A stretch of 31,487 nucleotides of DNA from CAYVUB01 sp964454675 (GCA_964454675.1 CAYVUB010000031.1:1-31487), one strand, 5' to 3'; counted from the first letter of the stretch, positions 13,760-22,242 are shown. Numbers and translations are program-made. The notes: a model not told the origin generated them from the sequence alone.

Positions 13760-15992
13760 AAAACCAAAACCCTAAATTAAAGAACCATAAACTTTGTTTT
13801 GATTCCGGTGAATAGGTATATTTAACCTCCAGCGGCCCAATAAATGTTTCCAGTCCATACCCTAAGGCATAACCTCTGTAATCTATTTTTTTTATCCACT
13901 GGCCGGTATCAAAAAGATTGTCTTCAATATTGGCATAATTGGCAGCAAACAGGATATGGTTTTTGTTGAATATTTCATAATCAACAGAAAAGGTGCTTTT
14001 CACAAAGCTATTGCCTGTGAGCGACACATAATCATAACCATAAAACGAACTAAAATTATTGATAAAATTATGACCGTAACCTCCAAGGGCGAAATCTAAA
14101 AATTTGGTTGAATTGTCACCTAGCTTAAAGCCGCCTTCGGTAGTAACATTGACCGATACTTTATTGCCTACAGGAAATGCATAGCCCAGTTTTGCTTTTG
14201 CGAGTGAAAACGGCAAGAAATTTGAATTAAATTTTGAAGCCGCCAAATACCAGTGAAAATCACCGTCAAAATAAAATCCTCTGGTTGGATAATATTTATT
14301 GTCGTAAGTGTCTAATTTTAAAGTTCCGTAAATGCTGAAATAATCTGTGTTATCAAAAATAAATTCGTCATTAATATTGGTATCCAGCAACGTTTCCGAT
14401 TTTATTTTTAAACGTTTATGCTCTGCTCCCAAACTGAACGCAAAATCTTTTCTGAAACGTGTTTGAATATACAATTGATTGGTTTGATCCTGAAGTTTTA
14501 CGTTTATTTTATTCAAATCGGCAACATTTTGCTGCAATTCGTTTATAAACATTTGGGCAGAAACATTTTTATAAAACCGATTGTAACGGGATTTTACACC
14601 TATACTCCAGTAAAATCCTTTGTCAACAAAATATTCAAAATTGTAACGCACATTATCACCCAGAATAAAATCAAACGAAACCACATCATTATCAAACAAA
14701 AATCTCTTTTTTGTTAAATTGACCATTGCCGCACTTTTATACAGCTCATCATAGTGTATTCCTAACCGGATAAAGGTTGTAATTCTGCTTTCTTTTACGG
14801 TGGCAACAATATCAAAACTTTTGCCGTCTTCAGATTTTTCAAGGTCGTATAAAAATGTGTCAAAATTATTGGTAGCTACCAAATTATTGATGCCTTTATT
14901 AAAATCATCATAGCTTATTGTCGTGCTGGGTTTAAATTTCAGTTTTCCTAAGATATAAGCTCTGGTATAACGGTCATTCCCTTCAAAATTTATGGCATTT
15001 ATAGAAATACTGTCTGTTGCGGCAATATTGACACTGCTTTTAAAGTTTGCATCTGTTTTGGGAAGTTTTTCAAGTTCATCAATCTTTACAACAGCAGAAG
15101 CTTCGCCGGCATCAATAATTTTCTGTCCCTCACTAAAAGATACTACCGTAAAACCTTTAATATGGGGCTTTATGTATATATCTGTTTTCAGTGATTTTGT
15201 TTTCATATCGTTAATAGTCCTGTAATTATTGATTTGAAGTAATATATTGGGTGCCGATATGAGTTGGTCCCGGGTTGCCAAGCCGTCTTGAACATCCACT
15301 CCTATGATAATATCCATGCCTTTTGCCTTTAGCTCATCAATAGGATAATTATTGATAACACCACCATCAATCAACAAGTTATCATCAATATTAACCGGCT
15401 GAAACAATGACGGAAATGCACCGCTTGCAGTAACAGATTTTGCCAGATTGCCTTTGTCGAGTATTACCGCCTCGCCGGTTTCAATATTTGTGGCAATACA
15501 AAAAAACGGAATGGGAAGTTTTTCAAAATCATTGATATGGTTTACATGAAGTGTCAATTTTGACAGCAAACTATACACGTTCTGCCCTCTTGATAACGCC
15601 GACGGCAATTTTATTTTAAAATTATCAAACGGTAAGGTAATAGCATATTTTTCTGAATTATCACGCTCATAAAACGTTTTGGCAGAGCGCGGTAAATTGT
15701 CGCTTACAACATCATCAAAGTCTAGCGATTTGAATATGGAATCGAGCTGTTTTCCTGTATAACCCGAAGCATAAAGCGAGCCTATAATAGCTCCCATACT
15801 GGTACCTGCAACATAATCAACCTTTACATTAAGGCTGTCAAGCACCTTAAGCACACCTATATGCGCAAAGCCTTTGGCGCCTCCGCCACTCAGCACTAAG
15901 CCTACTTTGGGTGTTGTATCAGAAACATCTTCTTGCGCATTTGTTGTAAACACAAGCACAAAAACAACTAACAGGGTTATATAAAATTTCAT
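13758..15992 (-). CDS. Patatin-like phospholipase fused to POTRA and outer-membrane barrel (PlpD/type Vd-like)
   Basis: The 744-residue product has a signal peptide (about 1-20) and a patatin domain (about 29-215). The domain carries the oxyanion loop GGGAKG (36-41), nucleophile Ser65 in GTSMG and Asp209 in DGG, which form the Ser-Asp dyad of patatin lipases. A POTRA-like segment follows (about 320-400, INAINFEGNDRYTRAYILGK). The last 340 or so residues are beta-strand rich with surface-antigen/BamA features, including ALGGYG and TFSVDYEIF, and end in phenylalanine (FFNLGFWF), as outer-membrane barrels do. By analogy with Pseudomonas PlpD, it likely acts on phospholipids at the outer membrane. 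All catalytic residues are present. Its orientation in the membrane and its substrate are not shown by the sequence. Confidence 0.9.
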   Translation of the reverse strand: MKFYITLLVVFVLVFTTNAQEDVSDTTPKVGLVLSGGGAKGFAHIGVLKVLDSLNVKVDYVAGTSMGAIIGSLYASGYTGKQLDSIFKSLDFDDVVSDNLPRSAKTFYERDNSEKYAITLPFDNFKIKLPSALSRGQNVYSLLSKLTLHVNHINDFEKLPIPFFCIATNIETGEAVILDKGNLAKSVTASGAFPSLFQPVNIDDNLLIDGGVINNYPIDELKAKGMDIIIGVDVQDGLATRDQLISAPNILLQINNYRTINDMKTKSLKTDIYIKPHIKGFTVVSFSEGQKIIDAGEASAVVKIDELEKLPKTDANFKSSVNIAATDSISINAINFEGNDRYTRAYILGKLKFKPSTTISYDDFNKGINNLVATNNFDTFLYDLEKSEDGKSFDIVATVKESRITTFIRLGIHYDELYKSAAMVNLTKKRFLFDNDVVSFDFILGDNVRYNFEYFVDKGFYWSIGVKSRYNRFYKNVSAQMFINELQQNVADLNKINVKLQDQTNQLYIQTRFRKDFAFSLGAEHKRLKIKSETLLDTNINDEFIFDNTDYFSIYGTLKLDTYDNKYYPTRGFYFDGDFHWYLAASKFNSNFLPFSLAKAKLGYAFPVGNKVSVNVTTEGGFKLGDNSTKFLDFALGGYGHNFINNFSSFYGYDYVSLTGNSFVKSTFSVDYEIFNKNHILFAANYANIEDNLFDTGQWIKKIDYRGYALGYGLETFIGPLEVKYTYSPESKQSLWFFNLGFWF

Positions 15993-16015
15993 GTGTTATT
16001 TATATTCACATGCAG

Positions 16016-16055
16016 CGTATCACGATAAACCATCGAAAAATTTTGCTGTGATACG
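16016..16055. repeat. Inverted repeat CGTATCAC / GTGATACG between uvrC and the patatin gene
   Basis: Perfect 8-bp arms at 16016-16023 and 16048-16055 are separated by 24 bases, in the 65-bp gap between the uvrC stop (16058) and the patatin start (15992). No T-run follows on either strand, so it is not an evident terminator. It may be an operator or an mRNA stem upstream of the patatin gene. Confidence 0.35.
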
Positions 16056-16057
16056 TT

Positions 16058-17851
16058 TCATTTAGGGTTATAAAAATTTATAATTTTTTGCGCTCTCGAA
16101 GCGCCAACTACGGTTTCCAATTCTTCAAAAGCAGCCTCACTCACACGTTTTACGGTTTTAAAATGCTTCATCAAATCTACAATAGACTGCTCGCCAATAC
16201 CGGGTATAAGTTCCAGCTCTGTTGTTAGTGCACTTTTGCTTCTTCGGTTGCGGTGATGCTCAATCCCAAAACGGTGTGCTTCATTGCGCAACTGCTGGAT
16301 AACTTTTAGGGTTTCGCTTTTTTTATCTAAATATAAGGGAATTGGATCATCCGGATAAAATAATTCTTCCAAACGCTTCGCAATTCCGATAACCGCAATT
16401 TTATGACGCAAATTTAATGCTTCCAAGCTTTTTAATGCCGATGACAATTGTCCCTTACCACCATCAATAATGATGAGTTGTGGCAGTGGTTGCTGTTCTT
16501 CCAATAATCGTTTGTAACGTCTGTAAACAACTTCCTGCATTGATGCAAAATCATCGGGACCTTCAACGGTTTTTATATTAAAATGCCTGTAATCCTTTTT
16601 ACTGGGCTTGCCGTTTTTAAACACCACACACGCCGAAACGGGATTTGTACCCTGTATGTTTGAATTGTCAAAACATTCAATATGCCGTGGCTCTTCATGA
16701 AGTCGTAAATCGGCTTTCATCTGCTGCATAATCCTGTTGGCATGCCTGTCCGGATCGGTGATTTTCACTTGCTTAAAACGCTCTATGCGGTAATGTTTTG
16801 CATTGCGTTCTGAAAGCTCCAAGATACGTTTTTTATCGCCAAGCTTAGGGATGCTTACCTTAATTTCTTCGCCCAAATCTACTTCAAACGGCACATAAAC
16901 TTCTTTGGATTGTGATTGAAAACGCCGGCGAATTTCTGTAATGGCAAGCTGTAACAATTCCCGGTCGGTTTCATCCAGTTTTTTCTTCAACTCTAAAGTA
17001 TGTGAACGAACGATAGAGCCATAAGACAATTGTAAAAAATTGACATATCCATAGCTTTCATCACTCACTATAGAAAACACATCTACATTGCTTATCTTAG
17101 GATTAACAACGGTAGATTTTGCCTGATAGTTTTCAAGAATATCTATTTTTTCTTTGATGCGCTGCGCCTGTTCAAAAGCCATGTCGCGTGCCAACTGTTT
17201 CATTTGATGGCGAAATCTTACTAAAGAATCTTTAAAATTTCCTTTCAAAATTTCCTTAATGGCTATGATGTTTTGATGGTATCCGCCTTCGGTTTCAAGA
17301 CCTTCACACGCACCTTTACAGTTTCCTAAATGGTACTCAAGACATACTTTATATTTATGTGCAGCGATTTTTTCTTCTGATAAATCAAAATTACAGGTAC
17401 GAAGCTGGTATAATTCTTTTATCAAATCGAGCAGTGTTTTGACGGTTTTCATACTGGTATAAGGACCAAAATATTCCGAACCGTCTTTTATAACCCGGCG
17501 TGTTGTAAAAATTCTTGGAAACCGTTCGTTTTTAACGCAAATCCACGGATATGATTTATCGTCTTTTAAAAGAACATTGTATCTGGGTTGGTGTTTTTTT
17601 ATCAGATTGTTTTCCAGCAAAAGCGCATCAGATTCCGTGGCAACCACAATATGTTTAATGGTCTCAATTTTTTTGACCAGCACTCTGGTTTTACCGTTGT
17701 CGTGATGCTTGGTAAAATATGAGCTTACACGTTTTTTTAAATCTTTTGCCTTACCTACATACAACAGTTTATTATCTGCATCAAAATATTGATACACGCC
17801 CGGCTGGTTAGGCAATGTTTGCAGCTGTATGTCCAATGCAGGTTTTGTCAT
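16058..17851 (-). CDS. uvrC: Excinuclease ABC subunit C
   Basis: The 597-residue protein has the full UvrC layout. An N-terminal GIY-YIG endonuclease domain (LPNQPGVYQYF, then LLYVGKAKDLKKRVSSYF, residues about 13-45) makes the 3' incision. A Cys-rich stretch (about 153-180: RTCNF, KVCLEYHLGNCKGACEG) may bind a metal cluster. The UVR motif lies around 212-246, and the C-terminal RNase H-like nuclease domain for the 5' incision contains ECFDNSNIQGT and LIIIDGGKGQLSSA. The tandem HhH region ends with LELIPGIGEQS. It acts with UvrA/UvrB in nucleotide excision repair. The ATG at 17851 gives a normal N-terminus. It is divergent from the RimB-like operon and may be co-transcribed with the patatin gene downstream (65-bp gap). 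Confidence 0.96.
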   Translation of the reverse strand: MTKPALDIQLQTLPNQPGVYQYFDADNKLLYVGKAKDLKKRVSSYFTKHHDNGKTRVLVKKIETIKHIVVATESDALLLENNLIKKHQPRYNVLLKDDKSYPWICVKNERFPRIFTTRRVIKDGSEYFGPYTSMKTVKTLLDLIKELYQLRTCNFDLSEEKIAAHKYKVCLEYHLGNCKGACEGLETEGGYHQNIIAIKEILKGNFKDSLVRFRHQMKQLARDMAFEQAQRIKEKIDILENYQAKSTVVNPKISNVDVFSIVSDESYGYVNFLQLSYGSIVRSHTLELKKKLDETDRELLQLAITEIRRRFQSQSKEVYVPFEVDLGEEIKVSIPKLGDKKRILELSERNAKHYRIERFKQVKITDPDRHANRIMQQMKADLRLHEEPRHIECFDNSNIQGTNPVSACVVFKNGKPSKKDYRHFNIKTVEGPDDFASMQEVVYRRYKRLLEEQQPLPQLIIIDGGKGQLSSALKSLEALNLRHKIAVIGIAKRLEELFYPDDPIPLYLDKKSETLKVIQQLRNEAHRFGIEHHRNRRSKSALTTELELIPGIGEQSIVDLMKHFKTVKRVSEAAFEELETVVGASRAQKIINFYNPK

Positions 17852-17957
17852 ATTTCAAAGATATACTATCTTAAAAACATTTCGGCATAAACAATTAAGA
17901 GCTTGTTTTAAAATTCTGATTTTTGATTATATTGCAAGCCAATTGTAAATTTTAAGG

Positions 17958-18380
17958 ATGCCAAAAAGGATTATCGGTAGAATAGACAAAGCAGATTTTC
18001 CGTTGCTCAATTTGCATGATATAGACATCAAAATAGACACCGGAGCGTACACCTCATCTATTCATTGCCATAAAGTTACGTTAGACAATGGTGCGCTTAA
18101 ATGTTTGTTTTATGAAAAAGGACATCCGCTTTACAGTGATGAGATAACCTTTGAAAAGTATAAAATAGCAAAAGTAAAAAGCAGTAACGGCATTACTCAA
18201 AAACGCTACAAAGTAAAAACAACCATAGTACTATTTGATAAAAAATACAATATAGACCTCACATTAAGTACGAGAAGCAAGATGAAATATCCGGTTTTAA
18301 TTGGTCGCAAGTTTTTGTCAAAAAAGTTTATTGTTGACATCAATCAAAAACATGTATCCTATCAAAAAAAACAAAAATGA
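17958..18380 (+). CDS. RimB-like ATP-dependent zinc protease family protein (PF05618)
   Basis: The 140-residue product belongs to the small retropepsin-like family usually called ATP-dependent zinc protease or RimB. The aspartyl-protease-like motif D27-T28-G29-A30 occurs in IDTGAYTSSIHC, followed near the C-terminus by YPVLIGRKFL, the usual second signature. Despite the family name, neither an ATP site nor a classical zinc motif is visible. Family members are repeatedly found next to rimK. Pseudomonas RimB is reported to act together with RimK on glutamate tails of ribosomal protein S6. Here the stop overlaps the rimK start as ATGA (18377-18380), a sign of translational coupling. Confidence 0.85.
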   Translation: MPKRIIGRIDKADFPLLNLHDIDIKIDTGAYTSSIHCHKVTLDNGALKCLFYEKGHPLYSDEITFEKYKIAKVKSSNGITQKRYKVKTTIVLFDKKYNIDLTLSTRSKMKYPVLIGRKFLSKKFIVDINQKHVSYQKKQK

Positions 18381-19249
18381 ATATAGTAGTCTTATCTCGT
18401 AACCCGCATTTATACTCTACCAAACGTCTGGTAGAAGCCGCAACACAGCGCAAACACCGTTGTGAGGTTATCGACCCGTTGAAATGCGAAATTATCATCG
18501 AGAAAAAAAATCCGGCAATATTATACAAAGGACGTTTCCTTGATGATATTGATGCTGTCATACCACGTATAGGTGCTTCTGTTACATTTTACGGCACCGC
18601 TGTTGTGCGTCAGTTTGAAATGATGAAAGTCTTTTCGGTAGTAGAGTCGCAGGCATTAGTGCGTTCTCGTGATAAACTGAGAAGTCTGCAAATGCTGTCA
18701 CGTGCCGGACTGGGAATGCCCAAAACCGTATTTTCAAATTATACCAAAGACGTTACCGAAATTATAGATTATGTAGGCGGTGCGCCACTTGTCATCAAAC
18801 TTCTCGAAGGTACGCAAGGTCTTGGCGTTGTGCTTGCAGAAACCAAAAATGCCGCCGAATCTGTGCTGGAAGCCTTTAACGGATTACAGGCCCGTGTCAT
18901 TGTACAAGAATTTATAAAAGAAGCCAAAGGTGCCGATATAAGAGCATTTATTGTTGACGGCAATGTAGTTGGCGCTATGAAACGCCAGGGAAAAGAAGGC
19001 GAATTCCGTTCCAATTTACATCGTGGCGGTACAGCAAGCATCATACAGCTAACTGACGAAGAAGAAAACGCCGCTTTAAAAGCCGCAAGATCGTTGGGAT
19101 TGGGAGTTTGCGGTGTCGATATGCTGCAGTCAGACCGTGGACCGTTGATTATGGAGGTCAATTCGTCACCGGGATTAGAAGGTATTGAAGCTGCCACAAA
19201 AAAAGACATTGCAAAAAGCATCATACGGTTTATTGAGCGTAATGTGTAA
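18377..19249 (+). CDS. rimK: RimK family ATP-grasp ligase (S6 glutamate ligase-like)
   Basis: The 290-residue length is close to E. coli RimK (300). The ATP-grasp fold is recognisable from LVIKLLEGTQGLGVVLAE (lysine plus Gly-rich loop), VQEFIKEAKGADIRAFIVDG, the FRSNLHRGGTA substrate loop, and the metal-binding end GVCGVDMLQSD, PLIMEVNSSPGLEGIE. E. coli RimK adds glutamate residues to the C-terminus of ribosomal protein S6 and can make poly-alpha-glutamate. It is second in a four-gene operon, overlapping the RimB-like gene. Whether S6 is the target in this organism should be treated as open. The start at 18377 is fixed by the overlap and the typical MNIVVLSRNPHLYSTKRL beginning. Confidence 0.92.
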   Translation: MNIVVLSRNPHLYSTKRLVEAATQRKHRCEVIDPLKCEIIIEKKNPAILYKGRFLDDIDAVIPRIGASVTFYGTAVVRQFEMMKVFSVVESQALVRSRDKLRSLQMLSRAGLGMPKTVFSNYTKDVTEIIDYVGGAPLVIKLLEGTQGLGVVLAETKNAAESVLEAFNGLQARVIVQEFIKEAKGADIRAFIVDGNVVGAMKRQGKEGEFRSNLHRGGTASIIQLTDEEENAALKAARSLGLGVCGVDMLQSDRGPLIMEVNSSPGLEGIEAATKKDIAKSIIRFIERNV

Positions 19250-19254
19250 TTTTA

Positions 19255-19289
19255 GTTAATCGTTATTGGTTAATCGTTATTGGTTAATG
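19255..19289. repeat. Tandem repeat, 14-bp unit GTTAATCGTTATTG, 2.5 copies
   Basis: Two perfect 14-bp units (19255-19268, 19269-19282) are followed by a partial third (19283-19289), inside the 77-bp gap between rimK and the AstE-like gene. It may be a binding-site array or simply slipped-strand expansion. The gap holds no other visible element. Confidence 0.75.
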
Positions 19290-19326
19290 TTTGGGATTGT
19301 CCCAAAATTTCAGACTCAATACTAAT

Positions 19327-20304
19327 ATGAATTACAAAGAAAACATCACTATTTTAGGTCATGAAATTCCGTTAGGAACTTCAAAAGAAATCAATTTTAA
19401 TATTGCCAAGCTTCATACGGCTACAAAAATTGAAGTACCTGTAATTATTGAACGTTCAAAAAAACCCGGACCGACAATTTTGTTTACGGCAGGTATTCAC
19501 GGAGATGAAATTAATGGTGTGGATATTGTGAGGCAATTGATAGCCCGAAAAATCAACAAACCTAAGCGTGGTACTATTATTTGTATGCCGATCTTAAATG
19601 TGTTTGGATTTTTGAACGGCTCACGCAATTTTCCCGATGGACGTGATTTAAACCGTGTATTTCCCGGGCTTCAAAACGGCTCTCTTGCCAGCAGAGTTGC
19701 CCACAAACTCATGACCGAAGTTATCCCCGATGTGGACTTAATAGTTGATTTTCATACCGGCGGCTCCAACAGGTTTAATGCCGCGCAGGTACGTATTATA
19801 AAAGAGCAACCTGAGCTTGACGAGCTGGCATCGGTATTTGGCGCACCTTTCGTTTTATATTCAAATCATATATCAAAATCATTCAGAAGTGCTTGTTTTC
19901 AATTAGGAAAACCTGTTATTCTGTTTGAAGGCGGAAAATCTTATTTCATCAACAATACTATTTCAAAAACAGGTGTTGAAGGTGCCAAACACATTTTGCA
20001 TCATTACGGCATGCTGCGTTCAAAATTTAAAACATCGCAAACCAAAGACACCGTCTTTGTGGAGGACAGCAAATGGATACGTGCTAAAAAATCGGGGATG
20101 TTTAAAGCACGTGTCAACGTTAATTCAAAAGTAAGCGTTGATGAAGTCATAGGTCAAATAACCGACCCGTATGGAAAACTGCATTACAAAGTAAAATCAA
20201 CTTTTGACGGGTATATTTTAAATGTTAATGAAGCATCGCTGGTCTATCAGGGCGATGCGTTGTTTCATATATCAATAAAAGTGAAGGATTCAGCAAATCA
20301 ATGA
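19327..20304 (+). CDS. Succinylglutamate desuccinylase/aspartoacylase family zinc hydrolase
   Basis: From ATG 19327 the product has 325 residues. The M14-like zinc ligands are visible: H58 and E61 in AGIHGDEINGVDI and H143 in VDFHTGG. FNAAQVR and LFEGGKS follow, and a C-terminal beta domain (GMFKARVNVNSKVSVDEVIGQITDPYG) is typical of the AstE/AspA-like group. The frame is open upstream to TTG 19291, but the extra residues are not family-like and fall next to the tandem repeat, so ATG 19327 is preferred. Family members cleave N-acyl groups from amino acids. The location beside RimK and RimB-like genes suggests hydrolysis of a glutamate-containing conjugate. No arginine catabolism genes are nearby, so true AstE is unlikely. 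Confidence 0.87.
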   Translation: MNYKENITILGHEIPLGTSKEINFNIAKLHTATKIEVPVIIERSKKPGPTILFTAGIHGDEINGVDIVRQLIARKINKPKRGTIICMPILNVFGFLNGSRNFPDGRDLNRVFPGLQNGSLASRVAHKLMTEVIPDVDLIVDFHTGGSNRFNAAQVRIIKEQPELDELASVFGAPFVLYSNHISKSFRSACFQLGKPVILFEGGKSYFINNTISKTGVEGAKHILHHYGMLRSKFKTSQTKDTVFVEDSKWIRAKKSGMFKARVNVNSKVSVDEVIGQITDPYGKLHYKVKSTFDGYILNVNEASLVYQGDALFHISIKVKDSANQ

Positions 20305-20864
20305 ACAAACAAGAATTAAGAACTCATTACAAATCACTCCGAAACGAACTTTCGTTTGATGATGTTGAAACCAAAAGCTTGGAAATAGCCAACCAGCTTT
20401 TAAAGTTGGACATCTGGCACCATTCGTTTTATCACGTATTTTTAAGTATTACTGAGCAAAAAGAAGTACAAACCGAGTATCTGCTCAATATCCTTTCGGG
20501 AAAAGATAAACATATCATCATTTCAAAAAGCGATTTTTCAAACAATACGCTGACACATTTTTTACTGACCGACACCACTGTCATCAGGAAAAACACCTAC
20601 AGTATTCCCGAACCTGTTGACGGTATTGAGATTTCTACGCAAAAAATAGAAGTAGTTTTCGTGCCGCTTTTGGCTTTTGATAAAAAAGGAAACAGAGTTG
20701 GGTACGGCAAAGGGTTTTATGACAAATTCCTTTCAGAGTGCAAGCCGGAAACCATTAAAATAGGCTTGTCATTTTTTGAAGCCGAAGAAATTATAACCGA
20801 TGTTTTTGAAGATGACATTCCCTTAAACTACTGCGTCACACCGCAAACAATCTACAGGTTTTAA
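20301..20864 (+). CDS. 5-formyltetrahydrofolate cyclo-ligase
   Basis: The 187-residue length matches the 5-FCL/methenyl-THF synthetase family, which converts 5-formyl-THF plus ATP to 5,10-methenyl-THF. N-terminal MNKQELRTHYKSLRNEL carries the conserved basic ATP-binding residues. The signature FVPLLAFDKKGNRVGYGKGFYDKFL is complete, and the protein ends in IPLNYCVTPQTIYRF. The start ATG overlaps the stop of the AstE-like gene (ATGA 20301-20304), so it is translated from the same message as the RimK cluster. The stop codon (20862-20864) abuts the convergent lspA stop with no spacer base. Confidence 0.92.
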   Translation: MNKQELRTHYKSLRNELSFDDVETKSLEIANQLLKLDIWHHSFYHVFLSITEQKEVQTEYLLNILSGKDKHIIISKSDFSNNTLTHFLLTDTTVIRKNTYSIPEPVDGIEISTQKIEVVFVPLLAFDKKGNRVGYGKGFYDKFLSECKPETIKIGLSFFEAEEIITDVFEDDIPLNYCVTPQTIYRF

Positions 20865-21482
20865 TTATTCGCCAAAAGCCTTTTTATTAAAAACAATAAG
20901 CATCCCAATTCCGGTGCTTATGGCAACATCTGCCACATTAAAAACAGGCTCAAAAAAAGTGAAGTAATTACCACCATAAAACGGAATCCAACCGGGAAGT
21001 TCGCCTTTCCACAAAGGGAAATGCAGCATATCGACCACCTTGCCGTGAAACCAGGTGTCATAACCGCCATCTGCCGGAAACGCTGTTGCTACCTGACCTA
21101 TACTGTCATTAAAAACCAATCCGAAAAAAACCGAATCAATAATATTGCCCAAAGCTCCGGCAAAAATGAGTGATATGGCAATGATAAGAATTTTCGGGCT
21201 GTGCTTTTTTACAGATGCCGCAAGCCAATACCCAATGGCAAATATGGCTGCTATCCTGAAAAACGTTAAAAACAATTTGGCTGCTCTGTCTGAAATTGCC
21301 GGAATAAAATCACTGAGCTTTGTACCCCAGGCCATACCTTCATTTTCTACAAATACAATGTGAAACCAATTGAATACCTCTATTTTGTCATATAAAGCAA
21401 AATGCGTTTTAATGTAGATTTTGCTTATCTGGTCAATAAGCAAAATAATGATGATGATGGCTGCGGCTTTTTTTAGCGACAT
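20865..21482 (-). CDS. lspA: Lipoprotein signal peptidase (signal peptidase II)
   Basis: The 205-residue aspartyl protease of the inner membrane cleaves prolipoproteins before the lipidated cysteine. Four membrane helices are evident. Family motifs are LIDQISK (residues 15-21), VENEGMAWG (45-53, the NxGxAxG region), GNIID (112-116), and the catalytic Asp pair D151 (GKVVDMLHF) and D185 (FNVADVAIS). The stretch between GNIID and GKVVD (about 117-146) and the one before the last helix are longer than in E. coli (164 residues in total), as usual for Bacteroidota LspA. A -7 box is present upstream. Confidence 0.95.
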   Translation of the reverse strand: MSLKKAAAIIIIILLIDQISKIYIKTHFALYDKIEVFNWFHIVFVENEGMAWGTKLSDFIPAISDRAAKLFLTFFRIAAIFAIGYWLAASVKKHSPKILIIAISLIFAGALGNIIDSVFFGLVFNDSIGQVATAFPADGGYDTWFHGKVVDMLHFPLWKGELPGWIPFYGGNYFTFFEPVFNVADVAISTGIGMLIVFNKKAFGE

Positions 21483-21501
21483 ATCTTGGTTTTGGTTTTG
21501 G

Positions 21502-21509
21502 CAAAAATA
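21502..21509 (-). promoter_or_regulatory. -7 box (TATTTTTG) of the lspA promoter
   Basis: An exact TAnnTTTG match on the minus strand, 19 bp before the lspA ATG, predicts a very short leader. No -33 box was found at the usual distance. Confidence 0.4.
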
Positions 21510-21587
21510 GGGTTATTAATACAGAATAAAAAAACTCAAAAATTTTCTTCCGGTAGTTTAGCAGCAAGAGTATTTAACCTTTTATAT

Positions 21588-22109
21588 TTAATAAGGCATT
21601 TCTATTTTTTGAGATTCAAACTCCAGCTTTTTGTTGATTTGCAGGTTTAAGTTGGCAAATGACACCAAAAAATCATAGATGGTTTTTAAGGCATCTTCTT
21701 TTTTTATATTGCTTAATGTTAAATGGCTTTGCAGTTTTAAAAGCTGTGTTTCCAACACCAGAATACGCGCATCAACTGCCGGCGATTTTAACGCGGCGGG
21801 CTGCTCTTTTTTTAAGTCTTCAATAAAGGTTTTTAACAGTGGTTTTTCGGTTTTAAAAAATGAAAAATTTCCTTTCTTAAGCAAATCTATCTGTTTTTCA
21901 AGTTCATTGTATTTTTGCCATGTTGCACCGGCAACTCTGGCATCGGCACCAAAAATATAATCGGTGTATTTTAGTTTTTTGATATCTTTTTCTGTAATAA
22001 CCTTAGAATCGTCATCGGTAGCCGCATCTGTTAGTTCTGCATTTTCCGTATCAGATTTACATCCGAAGAACATAAAAAGCAAACCAAATAAAAAAATCGT
22101 GTGTTTCAT
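21588..22109 (-). CDS. Small putative lipoprotein, uncharacterised
   Basis: I do not recognise a family. The 173-residue product has a short signal with a lipobox-like FFGC (Cys17), then an acidic, disordered linker (SDTENAELTDAATDDDSK). The rest is mostly helical (about 40-173), with KLKYTDYIFGADARVAGATW and amphipathic helices near the end. The residues after the lipid Cys (KSD) agree with a Bacteroidota lipoprotein, and export to the outer membrane or cell surface is possible. It lies 105 bp upstream of lspA on the same strand, but each has its own -7 box, so a shared transcript is not required. Confidence 0.7.
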   Translation of the reverse strand: MKHTIFLFGLLFMFFGCKSDTENAELTDAATDDDSKVITEKDIKKLKYTDYIFGADARVAGATWQKYNELEKQIDLLKKGNFSFFKTEKPLLKTFIEDLKKEQPAALKSPAVDARILVLETQLLKLQSHLTLSNIKKEDALKTIYDFLVSFANLNLQINKKLEFESQKIEMPY

Positions 22110-22138
22110 TGTATTATTATATCAATAATAATTATGGC

Positions 22139-22146
22139 GCAAAGAT
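22139..22146 (-). promoter_or_regulatory. -7 box (TATCTTTG) upstream of the small lipoprotein gene
   Basis: An exact TAnnTTTG match on the minus strand ends 29 bp before the ATG. It is roughly 100 bp from the oppositely oriented box of the threonine dehydrogenase gene. No -33 element was found. Confidence 0.4.
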
Positions 22147-22242
22147 AAGTAAACTAATTTCTTGTCTCTTTAGTATTCAAAAAATTAAGTTACTGTCAAA
22201 AATTAATTTTATGTGTTAGGTGTTACTAAAACTATATTCTCG

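Noticed and set aside
13561..13767. 68-codon minus-strand frame inside MITE copy 1, and an 85-codon one over copy 2 (25514-25771)
   Set aside because: The two copies are open in different frames with unrelated predicted proteins and no start context, so the element is not coding.
16016..16055. Inverted repeat considered as a terminator of uvrC
   Set aside because: The loop is 24 bases and no T-run follows on either strand. Kept only as a low-confidence repeat.
17856..17863. TATCTTTG on the minus strand as the uvrC promoter
   Set aside because: It is only about 5 bp before the uvrC ATG, which would make the transcript essentially leaderless or start within the gene. Probably chance.
18769..19224. 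151-codon open frame antisense to rimK
   Set aside because: It mirrors the third-position pattern of rimK, shows no protein-like composition (Ser/Pro/Ala-rich), and rimK itself is clearly the gene.
19291..19326. TTG upstream start for the AstE-like gene
   Set aside because: The 12 added residues lie next to the tandem repeat and do not resemble family N-termini. ATG 19327 is better.
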